Part shown: piece by piece, positions 26,662 through 36,463 of the stretch
Numbering within the stretch: the first letter of the stretch is position 1
How the letters are laid out: each line of letters begins with the position of its first letter
From: a halophilic archaeon SHRA6
Lineage (GTDB): Archaea; Halobacteriota; Halobacteria; Halobacteriales; Haloferacaceae
Direction of reading: 5' to 3'
DNA length: 64,000 bases
Assembly (NCBI GenBank): GCA_005239175.1
Contig: ML241294.1
Coordinates: 631,275-695,274 of the forward strand
Notes under the pieces: generated by a model
Database searches by the model: none
Seen by the model: the letters and a program-made list of their open reading frames with translations, nothing else
What the model was told of the DNA's origin: nothing
Translations under genes and position numbers: made by a program

Positions 26662-26863
26662 TTCTACATACGCGATGTAGATCTTTTGTGATGGCGAGAT
26701 AAACTGCGCCGTCGGTAGGTTAACCTACGTTACACCCCCACCTCGACCTAACGGATCACCTAGCAATACTACTCGAACGAAGGAAGTTCGTGCTGAATAC
26801 ACCCTCTGTATCTCGCACACCGATCCTATCAGTTCCTAAGGATTTCAACAGAGCCATGAATTC

Positions 26864-27955
26864 CTATTATGGCTTCAGCAAAGCAACGCGATCTCATTTG
26901 AGATCTCCGAGTTTGAACTTCGTACTGACGACTCACTTGAGGTAGAACTAGAACGATCAACGCGAAACGGGATTCTTGACATTATCGTCTATTCGGAGGA
27001 GAATTGGTTTCTCTGTGTGGAGTTGAAAGTGTACGCGTCTGAGATTTACGAAGATGGTACATGGCAGACAGAACGCTATGCAAATGAACCAACAGTCGCG
27101 CCACCATCCGTAGATACGTACGAAGAACGAGGCTATGTTTATATCAAGCCCGAAGACGAACCAGAGAGCAAATCGGATACCTTTAGCGATATTGCATGGG
27201 AAGAGATCGTACCAATACTTCGATCCTTCATGTCCAAGAATGCGGGCAGAATACCGAATCGGACCATCAACCAGTTAACGGATTTTGCGGATAATATTGA
27301 GAACGAATTAAATATGACACGGATTGACAAGATAACACGCGAACGGAAAAACTTGTACTTCAAATACCGCGACGCTATTCTAAAAGCAGAGGAAGCAATC
27401 GAACCCTTTGTCGAGGATGTGCTGCAGCAAGAGTGGGCGGAAGCTTTAGAAACAGATTATAAGCCCAATAGTACGTCGGACATTACATGGATAGTGAACG
27501 ACGTTGGGAAGAGCTGGGGCCAGATTTACCCAGAGGAGTGGGTGGATGCAGGAATGCACGACTTTGCCTTTGACCTTCACTTTGAACATAAGCCAGCAAA
27601 AAAATATTTCAAACAGGGTCGCCTGAAGTACCTTCTTGAATTGGAAGAACCGAACCGAGGAACGATTACACCAAACAAAGGGGACCGATACGATGTACTG
27701 CGTAACGATATCTTGTCGTTCCTTTCAGAATTGAAAGATGAATTAGAAAATTCCGCGGATTGCGAGACGCTGTCGATTAATCCAGGTCAGTCAAAGAAGA
27801 AGCTCTTGCGTACTGAGTACAAATTTAATCCTGGGCATGAAGACGAATATTATGAAACGCTGAAACAAGCAGTTGATGATTTGGCACCGATTGTGAGGCA
27901 GATTACCCAGCTACTCCAAACCAAAGACTATAGCAAATATGCCCGCAAAAACTGA
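26864..27955 (+). pseudogene. PD-(D/E)XK nuclease gene, 3' fragment
   Basis: When the cassette and one target copy are removed, this segment continues the reading frame from 25530 without a gap, giving a 428-residue protein. In that numbering the nuclease core is GILDIIVYSEENWFLCVELK with Asp104, Glu118 and Lys120, and WQTERY as the following QxxxY-like element. This is the PDDEXK_4-type fold seen in phage-defence nucleases. The fragment alone could be translated from an ATG at 27017, but that would remove most of the active site. Confidence 0.8.
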
Positions 27956-28200
27956 ACGAATTCACTAATAATGACATATTGATCGTGTTTGATAGCCTCT
28001 TGTGCGTATAATTTGTAGGTCGACTAAACGACTAGTTCCTTCGAGCCAATGTGGAATAAACAAGGCCGTCCTACTGAGTTCATCCTCTAAATTCTGCAGG
28101 GTTGGTGGAGCTGACTAAGTTGTTCGCAGTCGCTCATTACTCTAGCGGTGAGATGGACCAGTTACCGAACAACCACGCTAATTTTGAATTTACAGTGCTG
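27956..28200. other. Intergenic region, nothing recognised
   Basis: A convergent gap of AT-rich DNA between the split nuclease and the gene at 28201. No RNA gene, repeat or coding remnant was recognised. Confidence 0.5.
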
Positions 28201-29640
28201 TTATCGACGTAGCTCGTTCGGTATTTCAGACTCGCTAGGTTCTCCGCTTTCTTCATACATCCAAATCAAGTTGTGCACATCTAACATCGAAGCTGACTGA
28301 TCTGCCTTCAGCGTATCCAAAGCCAGCTGAATTTCATCTCTAAGCGTGCGAAGGGCGGGGATAATTACACCGTACTGTATCGGGCGAAACCCGCTTTTGT
28401 AGTCCTCAAGTGTGGTTTTTGCTTCCACAAAGGTCGCGGTCTTTGAGGGTGGTAACCCAATGTTTTTATCAGGTTCTGCGACCATCAACAGTGACGTAGC
28501 CATACGCTCAATGCTTCCCGGACTACGACCCTCGGTATCGGTGATATGAATTGTGTGTTCTCGGAAGGCTTGGAGTCGGGGGACTTCATGCTTTGAAATG
28601 TCAAAGAATTCAGAGAGGACAGCGCTCCCTTCGTCAGGGTTTTCGACAAAATAGTCCTCGATATCATTCCATACGTACTGGCCCCACCTGCCGCCCATGA
28701 GGTATTTGACAACTGAAGAGCTCAGATCAGTCGCATCTGTATCTGTGAGTTTCGAAAAAAGAGGTTGGACATCCTCAGGCTCCAATTCGGTAAGTGTGAA
28801 TTCCTCCCGTATCGTCTCATCTACGTATGTACAATACGTCTCCTTCCACGTTTCCCAAAAATTCTCCCCCCCATAGTACTTCCCGATTCCCTCTGCATCG
28901 TAGGCACCGTTCATTTTTCCGTAGGCATAGGCACTAACAAGCGGACCGATATCCACGAGTTGCACCGGATCTGTTCGTCCTTCGGTTATATCTGACCCAC
29001 CATACAGCAGGCGATAAAAGTCCCCATACTCAGTCTTAAGATTAGTAGCGATAGCATCCTGATCTAATTCTTTGATTGCATGGAAAAGCTGCTCAAGTTC
29101 AATGCGAATCGGGACCTCATGGGGGGTCCCGCCCGTTGGATGTGCTACTACATCCGTGTAATATTCTCTGAAACCCGCAAGCGATGATAAATGCCCGTCG
29201 AAGCCGCCGCCAATATCTATTCCAAACCATCGCAGGCCTTTTATTGCTTCTGTAGAGAGGATGCCCGGAGTTGAGGGCGTTGTTCGGGTATATAATTCCC
29301 AAAGTGCATGTTTCCAAATGAGAGTGTCTTCCCAATCGGGATTATACTCAGACTCATGACATAGCTCATCGAGAAACATTGCTACTTCGTCGATATCATC
29401 ATACGGAGCAAGGAAAACAGTGATGTGTGGATTGTCCGCCGCAACAAAGGAGTCCTTGCTCCAAACTACTTCAAGTGTATGCTCGGTGGGTCGATCAAGG
29501 AATGTATTCAATCGGTTTTCGAAGCGTTGCTGCCGATGAGATAGGAATGAAAATCCATCGCCCTCAGCTTCTTGGGCAATCATTTCCCCCCAGGCACGCA
29601 GTAAATGCTCCGCCCGAGGTCGTGTAATATTCAGAGACAT
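28201..29640 (-). CDS. Unknown protein, divergent from nuclease-helicase genes
   Basis: A 479-residue acidic soluble protein; no family is recognised. Near the centre is a tryptophan/tyrosine-rich stretch (KYYGGENFWETWKETYCTYV), and the C-terminal half contains TATFVEAKTTLEDYKSGFRP followed by helices. The ATG at 29640 abuts an inverted repeat and has a TATA-like element 21-28 bp upstream, as expected for a leaderless haloarchaeal message. Its divergent position next to the AddB-like gene and the shared promoter region suggest a functional link to that block. Confidence 0.75.
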   Translation of the reverse strand: MSLNITRPRAEHLLRAWGEMIAQEAEGDGFSFLSHRQQRFENRLNTFLDRPTEHTLEVVWSKDSFVAADNPHITVFLAPYDDIDEVAMFLDELCHESEYNPDWEDTLIWKHALWELYTRTTPSTPGILSTEAIKGLRWFGIDIGGGFDGHLSSLAGFREYYTDVVAHPTGGTPHEVPIRIELEQLFHAIKELDQDAIATNLKTEYGDFYRLLYGGSDITEGRTDPVQLVDIGPLVSAYAYGKMNGAYDAEGIGKYYGGENFWETWKETYCTYVDETIREEFTLTELEPEDVQPLFSKLTDTDATDLSSSVVKYLMGGRWGQYVWNDIEDYFVENPDEGSAVLSEFFDISKHEVPRLQAFREHTIHITDTEGRSPGSIERMATSLLMVAEPDKNIGLPPSKTATFVEAKTTLEDYKSGFRPIQYGVIIPALRTLRDEIQLALDTLKADQSASMLDVHNLIWMYEESGEPSESEIPNELRR

Positions 29641-29668
29641 GTCTTAATCAAGACACGGTCATTATATA
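29641..29668 (-). promoter_or_regulatory. Inverted repeat and TATA-like element before the 28.2-kb gene
   Basis: GTCTTAATCAAGAC (29641-29654) is an inverted repeat (GTCTT/AAGAC) directly touching the start codon at 29640. A TATA-like run (cattatatagc) lies just beyond, about 21-28 bp from the ATG. The repeat is placed where a bound regulator would block transcription initiation. The divergent nuclease gene starts about 140 bp away. Confidence 0.5.
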
Positions 29669-29791
29669 GCATTTCTCCCGAGTACAGATTGGCCCATAAT
29701 ATAATCAGTGATACAGCAACAGTATCTAACTAACTGTCGACCAATAAAATAGCAGCTGAGATCATGACAAACAAAACCAAGATTTAACGAG

Positions 29792-32398
29792 GTGGTTGCG
29801 CACTGTAGAGGCGTGCCTATTCAGCGCGCTAAACCGGTCGAACAACTCTATGAGGAAGCCTCAGAGTACGAGTTGATCCTCACCCCAGACGCACCATTGG
29901 CGAGCGCGATCAATCGTCGAGTGGATGTACCACAGTTCGGCACATTTGCGACAACTCCTCGTCGATTTGCGGCAGGCCGTCGAGAACAAGCAGAGGACCG
30001 AACCGCGTTTTTAGAAGTTGTGCAGCAAACTGACCACGATTGGAAGTCAGTGAGTTACGCCATCGGGAATATCCTACAGTGCTGGGAGCATCAAGGGACC
30101 ATTGAGTCAATTCTTGAGTATGATGCGTATGTTGATGAGGTAACCCGAGATGTCGTTGACATCATGGCAGATCTCCGATCGACATCACAATCACTCACTG
30201 AGTGTTCCATCGATACGGAGTCTGTCGCAGTTGTCGGCGGAGAGCAGTTGACGACATTAGAGCAGAGCGTCCTCCCTGACGAATACGATCAAATTGAGTT
30301 ATTCACCGCTGAGTCGTTCGCGTACCCCTCGTTCAATATTTTCGACTCATCAGCAGATATTGTGCGTGCGATTCTCGACACCGTCACGCCCGATACTGCA
30401 GAGAACGTTGCTATTGTATTGGATGCCAACAGCCGGTACTCCTCGCTTATCGAAGCTGGGTTGGAAGCCGCCGACATCCCGTATTATGGTGGACCAGGAT
30501 TCATTGACAACCCACACCATCGTGCGTTCCTTAATCTCTGCCGGACTGCGTTCCGCGGCTCGGAAACGACCGTCGGAGATGTGAAGCCAACGCTGACGCA
30601 GATGGGTGTGGATGTCCCGATCGATCACGACAACAAGCGACTGTTTGAGGTTGATCTCCCAGCGACGACGTGGGTGACTGAGTTTTGCACGTCACTGTCT
30701 GATGTGACATTTTCAGCGGCACTCACCGAATATGCATCTGAGACAGGGGAACCGTTAGACGCATTCCGAGAAGAGCTATCTCGGTTAGGGCTGTTACACA
30801 GTCGCGTTCGTCAACACAAAATCAATGAGCTCACGTATTATTTCCAAACCTACGAGGTCCCAGTGGATCGTGAGAATGAGGGTGTCCTCTTGGCTGATGC
30901 AAAATCGTCAGGGTATGTTGATCGGCCTGTTGTGTTCCATCTTGGGATTGATGAAGCGTGGACACACAGTGCGCCACAGCGACCATGGGTAGATACCGAC
31001 GCACAGTTTCAGCGATATCTCAACCAGTTTCAGCTGCTTCTGCAAAGCGGTGTTGAGCAATACTATCTCGTGCAGGACACACAAGGCGGACAGCCAGTCA
31101 CGCCGTGTCTGTATTTTAACGAGTTACTCGATACGGATTATGAGCGATTTAGTGACTTGAATGCCGTTAGACACCGGCGATCGTACGACACAGACACAAC
31201 CGGGTTTGCGAAAGAGCCGATCGATGTTGTTCCGGAGTCGGTAGAAGCAATCAGCCAATCAAGCCTCAACAAGTACGTCAACTGTCCCCGGGACTACTTT
31301 TTCAGTCGATTAGTCGATAATCCGGACCAGGATTACTTTGTAGAGGGCAACCTGTTTCACGACTTCGCAGAATTTTATGTAAATCACCCGGATGCCGTTG
31401 ATGCAGCTGTCCTGACCGAGATTATCGAGGTCATGCTCACGGAGGCACGGTCGCTCACGTCCGATACGGACGAGCCGCTACGCCGCCGTACGTACCGCAT
31501 TGGGCTTGAGACGATTATCGAATACTTGGATGCTCATGGTCCGGTAGCCGATGACTTTCTCACGCCGGCCACTGGGTGGGGTAACAATTACTTCGCAGAC
31601 TATTTCGATACGCCGGTAGACTCGCCGCTCACTGAGCGGTGGTTTGAGGATACAGCGCTCGGAATGAAAGGCAAGATCGACCTGATCAACAGCCCGAACC
31701 AGCTACTTGATTTCAAAAGCAGTCGCAAGAAGTCCAAACGCGATGTGATCAAACAATCGGCTATTGACCCGCCACACGACACACCAAACTATCAGGCGGC
31801 AATGTACCTCTGCCACTTCCGGACCGTTCAGCCTGACGAGCGTCTGCAGTTCACGTTCTTCCACTTTCTTGAAACGCTTGATGATGTCATCGCCGGCGAC
31901 GCCAACCTAGACGATACGCTCACAACAGTGGCGTACTATCCGTGGTCGTTCGACGAGCATATTCGTTCACGCACCGCCTACGAGACGCTGCTTGGCGGGT
32001 ACAACGACTGTGTTGAAACGTTCGAGGACCTAGGATTCGAGGCATACCACGATATCCTGAGTGAACTTTCATTCCCCGACAGCACAGTCAAATCCGAACT
32101 CCGCGAATCAGACTTTGCGGCAGCGTTTACGACTGCAGTAGAGAACCACACGTCTGCCAGTGTTAACGCTGAAAAAGGCTGTGACCAAGCGATTCGGGCG
32201 CTCAACGGCATTCGGAAGGATACGTTCTTCAAACCCGATTTAGACGCAATCGAAGCATTCGTCGCCGACAGGATTACAGAGCTCAATGAGTACCGTCGCG
32301 GTAACGGTCGATTCCCGGTCAACGGGCTGGGGGGCGAGCCAAATTACCGGCGAGTGGATAACCGTGATCTCATTCTTACGGAGGTGAGCAATGACTGA
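29792..32398 (+). CDS. AddB-like PD-(D/E)XK nuclease (inactive-helicase type)
   Basis: An 868-residue protein resembling AddB/AdnB partners of RecBCD-like complexes. The first 470 residues have a helicase-like organisation without a visible Walker A motif. The C-terminal nuclease domain begins SQSSLNKYVNCPRDYFFSRL (about 489-508), includes GNLFHDFAEFYV, and has its active-site strands in GKIDLINSPNQLLDFKSSRK (about 627-646; Asp and Lys). No iron-sulfur cysteine set is evident. A GTG at 29792 or at 29813 (VPIQRAKPVEQL) could start it. It overlaps the helicase gene by 8 bp, so the two proteins are probably made in step and form a complex for DNA-end processing. Confidence 0.82.
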   Translation: MVAHCRGVPIQRAKPVEQLYEEASEYELILTPDAPLASAINRRVDVPQFGTFATTPRRFAAGRREQAEDRTAFLEVVQQTDHDWKSVSYAIGNILQCWEHQGTIESILEYDAYVDEVTRDVVDIMADLRSTSQSLTECSIDTESVAVVGGEQLTTLEQSVLPDEYDQIELFTAESFAYPSFNIFDSSADIVRAILDTVTPDTAENVAIVLDANSRYSSLIEAGLEAADIPYYGGPGFIDNPHHRAFLNLCRTAFRGSETTVGDVKPTLTQMGVDVPIDHDNKRLFEVDLPATTWVTEFCTSLSDVTFSAALTEYASETGEPLDAFREELSRLGLLHSRVRQHKINELTYYFQTYEVPVDRENEGVLLADAKSSGYVDRPVVFHLGIDEAWTHSAPQRPWVDTDAQFQRYLNQFQLLLQSGVEQYYLVQDTQGGQPVTPCLYFNELLDTDYERFSDLNAVRHRRSYDTDTTGFAKEPIDVVPESVEAISQSSLNKYVNCPRDYFFSRLVDNPDQDYFVEGNLFHDFAEFYVNHPDAVDAAVLTEIIEVMLTEARSLTSDTDEPLRRRTYRIGLETIIEYLDAHGPVADDFLTPATGWGNNYFADYFDTPVDSPLTERWFEDTALGMKGKIDLINSPNQLLDFKSSRKKSKRDVIKQSAIDPPHDTPNYQAAMYLCHFRTVQPDERLQFTFFHFLETLDDVIAGDANLDDTLTTVAYYPWSFDEHIRSRTAYETLLGGYNDCVETFEDLGFEAYHDILSELSFPDSTVKSELRESDFAAAFTTAVENHTSASVNAEKGCDQAIRALNGIRKDTFFKPDLDAIEAFVADRITELNEYRRGNGRFPVNGLGGEPNYRRVDNRDLILTEVSND

Positions 32399-35267
32399 AC
32401 CGACACCGAATTCACAGCAGCGACAGCTGATCCACAGTACTGACGGCATATACGTTGTTGATGCGGGTGCGGGCACCGGGAAAACGTTCGCTGTCACTCG
32501 TCGCTACGCACGCATTGTTGAGCAACCAGGCGTGGAACCAGAAGACGTTCTGTTAGTGACGTTCACCCGGAGCGCTGCGACCGAAATGAAAGAACGCATT
32601 GTTGAGCACTCGACGTACTCCCTCCGCGAATTAACTGAAGGCTCGATACAAACGTTCCATTCTCATTGCTTCGATCTATTACGTGAACACGGGCATCACG
32701 CCCCGACACATCTCGGGCTTTCTGAACGCATTACCGACTCAACACGTGTCGTTGAGGACGATCTCGTCGAGAATGACCGCTTCGCGGAGTTCATTGATGG
32801 ATTCCGTGACGATCACCCTGAGTATACTGATTTCTTCCGTGTGTTGTCTTCTCCACGCAACCTGCTCAATATCGTCTCAGAACTTGCTGCAAAAGGAATC
32901 TTTCCCACAGCGACCGGATGGTATCGAAATGGCGAGGACGCGCTTGACGGTGATTTTGACGCGTTCAAGCGGCTCTTCGAGGACGGTAATCAGCCACGAA
33001 ACGGCGGGAGCAAGCAGTCAAAACTCCGGGGTAAACTCAGTCGATTCGGACGAAACAAGACGTATCTTCCTGATGCCCCAGCTAAATCTGAGATCAGAGG
33101 TAGCAGGACAAAACAGGTTCCCGACAGCGTCGCTAGGCGTGTTTTCGAAGAAGATCGAGAGGATCTCAAAGCGTTTATTCACGACATCTACTTCGAATAT
33201 CTTGACTTCGCACTCAGCCGGAACTACCTCACGTTCGGCTTCCTGCAGCTCTTCGCCTTTGTCCTCTTATGTGAAGACGACTCACTCAGAGACCGCGTTA
33301 GTTTCGAGTACGTGATGATCGATGAGTTCCAAGACACGAGTGAGATCCAATTCAAACTCGCGCTCTTGTTCGCCGAAACAGACAATATCTGCGTTGTCGG
33401 GGATTGGAAACAAAGTATCTACTCGTTTCAGTACGCTGCTGTCGAGAATATCCGTGAATTCGACGATCGAATCAAGCGGTTTACCGCTGAGCTCAACGCC
33501 GATCGGACTCGAATCTCCTTTGACATCGACGACAGTACCAGAATTCCTCTCACCGAAAACTACCGTTCGACACAAACGCTGCTTGACTTTTCCGAAGAAG
33601 CACTCATAACGCCGGGCAGCAAACACGATGATGTCGATCGATCGGTACTCGAAGAGATTGACTCGTTGTCCGCCAATGCTGCGTTTGACAATACGCATAT
33701 CGAGGGGATAGCCCATGCCGATCAACATGAGGCGGTCCTCTCTACCATCCAAGATATTGTTGGGGCCGAAGCATACGCTGTCGAAGGCGATGACGGCGAG
33801 CCACGGCCGCCAGAATATGGAGATATTGCAGTCCTGACCCGAACCCGCGACTTCGGCCGAGAACTGCTGTCGGTGGCAGAGACGTATAATTTCCCGATGG
33901 CGTACGATGGCGGGATTGAACTCTTCAGAACGAACCAGGCGAAGATTCTGCTCGCGTGGCTGCGGATTCTTACGGCTGATGCAGACCGTGGCTGGGCAGT
34001 CGTACTCGAACACGCAGGATACACACTTGATGAGGTTGATCACATCATCGACACTGGTGGGTATCCTGACAATATGATCGCGTTCAGGGACGACCTCCGT
34101 GAGCGAGAATCCGTTGGTGCTGTCGCCCGGGCGGTTTTCGATCGATACGGATACACCGGCGAATACGCGGATGTCATCCTCCACACGATACAGTCCGTCC
34201 ACAATGGGTCAACACAGACGCTCGGAGACTTGATTCGGTATATCGAACGCGGGATCGAACAGGGAAGTACGCACGACATATACACGAGTGCTGGTGTGAA
34301 TTCGGTCACAGTTCAGACGATTCACTCTGCAAAAGGGCTTGAATACCCGATCGTTGTGCTCGCTAACATGAATGCCGGGAAATTCCCTCCACGTGGAGGT
34401 CGATCGGGCGTGATTCAATTCACCGAACCGCTCGGCATTCGCCAGCGAAAAACGTACGCCTCGGTTGCAGATCATCCCCACGTCTACGACAACTGGCGGC
34501 ACGACATTAGCCGTCATTGTCTGTCTCGTGACTACGATGAGGAACGACGACTGCTCTACGTCGCTATCACTCGTGCTGAAAATCACGTTATTTTTGCGGG
34601 CGGCGAGGAGCCAAACACGTTCTATGAGGAACTGCCATTCACACCTCGTCCCACGGACACCACGATTGACGCCGCTGACCAGCCAACGACAACGCAGGCG
34701 CAACTCCCGTTCTCTATCGTGCCATCAGATGGTCCGATCGGCCATACGCCACACACGCTGATGGATAGTGATGTGTTTGCAACAGATGAGATCCACATGG
34801 AGTCAGTAGAGTTCCGGGGTCAAGACTTCGGATCACGGGTCCACGACTTCGCCGAGGCCTACGCACTCGGGGAGGATGTCTCTCCAACGACTAGCGATGC
34901 TGACGACGAACAACACGTCAAAGCGTTCATTGACTCCCTCTCCGGCGATCTACACGTCGAAGAACGAGCAGTGCTCCCGCTTGAGGTGAATGGCGAGCAA
35001 GTGACTGTCTCTGGGATCGTCGATCTTGTCCACGAGACACCAACTCGCATTGAAATCATTGACTACAAAACCGATCAGACACGACGCGCCGAAAAAGAAT
35101 ACTGCAAACAGCTCAGTGTGTACTACCACGTCCTCACGGACTGTTTCCCAGATAAGGAGGTAACGGCCAGCATCTTCTATACGGCGACCAATGAACGACA
35201 GCACATTGATCCACTCACACACGAGCAACTACGCGATCTAATCAGAGCAGTGGAAGCAGGAAAATAA
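32391..35267 (+). CDS. AddA-like UvrD-family helicase-nuclease
   Basis: A 958-residue SF1 helicase with a C-terminal nuclease. Walker A is GAGTGKT (26-32); motif Ia is LLVTFTRSAATEMKERI; Walker B is DEFQDT (311-316); motif III is VVGDWKQSIYSFQYA; motif V is TVQTIHSAKGLEYPIVVLAN; motif VI is EERRLLYVAITRAENHVIFA. The C-terminal RecB-like nuclease has an IIDYKTDQ strand near 888-895. This order equals AddA/RecB-type enzymes. With the overlapping AddB-like gene it would unwind and degrade DNA from ends, for recombination or for destruction of foreign DNA. Confidence 0.88.
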   Translation: MTEPTPNSQQRQLIHSTDGIYVVDAGAGTGKTFAVTRRYARIVEQPGVEPEDVLLVTFTRSAATEMKERIVEHSTYSLRELTEGSIQTFHSHCFDLLREHGHHAPTHLGLSERITDSTRVVEDDLVENDRFAEFIDGFRDDHPEYTDFFRVLSSPRNLLNIVSELAAKGIFPTATGWYRNGEDALDGDFDAFKRLFEDGNQPRNGGSKQSKLRGKLSRFGRNKTYLPDAPAKSEIRGSRTKQVPDSVARRVFEEDREDLKAFIHDIYFEYLDFALSRNYLTFGFLQLFAFVLLCEDDSLRDRVSFEYVMIDEFQDTSEIQFKLALLFAETDNICVVGDWKQSIYSFQYAAVENIREFDDRIKRFTAELNADRTRISFDIDDSTRIPLTENYRSTQTLLDFSEEALITPGSKHDDVDRSVLEEIDSLSANAAFDNTHIEGIAHADQHEAVLSTIQDIVGAEAYAVEGDDGEPRPPEYGDIAVLTRTRDFGRELLSVAETYNFPMAYDGGIELFRTNQAKILLAWLRILTADADRGWAVVLEHAGYTLDEVDHIIDTGGYPDNMIAFRDDLRERESVGAVARAVFDRYGYTGEYADVILHTIQSVHNGSTQTLGDLIRYIERGIEQGSTHDIYTSAGVNSVTVQTIHSAKGLEYPIVVLANMNAGKFPPRGGRSGVIQFTEPLGIRQRKTYASVADHPHVYDNWRHDISRHCLSRDYDEERRLLYVAITRAENHVIFAGGEEPNTFYEELPFTPRPTDTTIDAADQPTTTQAQLPFSIVPSDGPIGHTPHTLMDSDVFATDEIHMESVEFRGQDFGSRVHDFAEAYALGEDVSPTTSDADDEQHVKAFIDSLSGDLHVEERAVLPLEVNGEQVTVSGIVDLVHETPTRIEIIDYKTDQTRRAEKEYCKQLSVYYHVLTDCFPDKEVTASIFYTATNERQHIDPLTHEQLRDLIRAVEAGK

Positions 35268-35403
35268 TTGGAAGTCCGAGTCTATGAACCGCTTCTTCGT
35301 GTATTTGAGCGGTGGATTGCCATATTCTCACCCTACATACCCTCCTGGTTGATCATATTTCGGTTAAGAATAATATAGATTGGTTGATAATATATCATCA
35401 TCC

Positions 35404-36249
35404 ATGACTGATGCATGGTTTACTGAGCCAAACGAATTCGGTGAAGTGCTCCTCACTTGGCGGGGAGGAAGCTGGTACGTCAAAGCACCCGGCCTTGACT
35501 CAGATGTGAAGTGCCTACTACAGGGTGATGTCGATATTGACTCAGATGACAGTCCCGAATTGGTACGCGGAACTGCCGTGAAATACATGCGCGGGAGTGA
35601 GGAGATGCCCGACTTTCTGTATCTGAGGTCGGAAGAGATTACAACCAAGCCAGAAGATGACCCGGAAGCTACCGAAACTAAGCAGCAGGCATCTCAGAAC
35701 AAGTCACGGTCTTCAACTCAAAGACGTGACCTTGTCGATTTTATCGGGAGCGGTGATTACGTTACTGTTGAAGCGGTGGTTGATTCGGTATTCTGGGTTA
35801 AGAAACAGACCCGTGGCGTACCAGATATTAAAGGAAAACTCACCGACGATAGTGTCCGAGAAGGGGTTACCTTTGTTGTCAATGACGGTGTGAATCATCC
35901 ATATCTTGAGGAAGGAACACGCTTTGAATTCAGAGGCGTAAAAGACCATTATTACTCAGAGAACGCCGAGGTTCAGGTCATGATCACTGAACAAACGGAT
36001 TTTATTAAGAAGAGAGATACAGGTCACTCAGGATCTGCATCCGCAAATTCGTCTTCTCGTCATAACCGCTCTGCTTCAAAAAAGAATCTGCACAACATTG
36101 CTAAAGAGCAGATAGGCAATAAAGAATTCACCATGAGTCAGGAGGATCAAGAATCTGCTGTCGGGAAAGCAAAAAAGCGAGCGCGAAAACAACAACGAGA
36201 TCCTGCGATTGACCCAAAATTACAAGGCGGCAAGGAAGACGACAACTGA
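35404..36249 (+). CDS. OB-fold (ssDNA-binding-like) protein
   Basis: A 281-residue protein. An N-terminal module (WFTEPNEFGEVLLTWRGGSW) is followed by a low-complexity linker, a central beta-rich domain (DYVTVEAVVDSVFWVKKQTR, then FEFRGVKDHYYSENAEVQVM) with the strand pattern of an OB fold, and a basic, helical C-terminus. A nucleic-acid-binding role is likely; it could feed single strands to the adjacent nuclease-helicase. The ATG at 35404 has an AT-rich promoter (aataatatag) about 35 bp upstream. Confidence 0.65.
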   Translation: MTDAWFTEPNEFGEVLLTWRGGSWYVKAPGLDSDVKCLLQGDVDIDSDDSPELVRGTAVKYMRGSEEMPDFLYLRSEEITTKPEDDPEATETKQQASQNKSRSSTQRRDLVDFIGSGDYVTVEAVVDSVFWVKKQTRGVPDIKGKLTDDSVREGVTFVVNDGVNHPYLEEGTRFEFRGVKDHYYSENAEVQVMITEQTDFIKKRDTGHSGSASANSSSRHNRSASKKNLHNIAKEQIGNKEFTMSQEDQESAVGKAKKRARKQQRDPAIDPKLQGGKEDDN

Positions 36250-36463
36250 ATTTCTGAGTACCTCCACAAGTGTTGATTGATGAATAAGAGCCATACCCAG
36301 AGTTTACACTGGTACCGATATAATTAAATTCAATAGCTTGTTACTTTCTAAGTACTAGACATAAAAGGTCAAGTAGCAATTGAGACCAATTGCCCAGCCA
36401 CGTGTCAATAAATAACGAGTGAGATCTGATTGACAAGCTGTTTTAATGAAATAATTTCCGTTC

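Larger units (their letters stand above)
25531..26855 (+). mobile_element. 1325-bp mobile insertion cassette with IS6-like ends
   Basis: The ends are inverted repeats: GGCTCTGTTGAAATCCT at the left, its exact reverse complement at the right. Outside is a perfect 8-bp target duplication ATGAATTC (25523-25530 and 26856-26863), as IS6-family and some other elements make. Left-end base 45 onward is GCTGAATACA, also found at the same offset in the ends of the second cassette. Inside is one intact non-transposase gene (DUF2971-like) and about 280 bp of leader without a recognised transposase, so movement would need a transposase supplied elsewhere. Confidence 0.88.
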
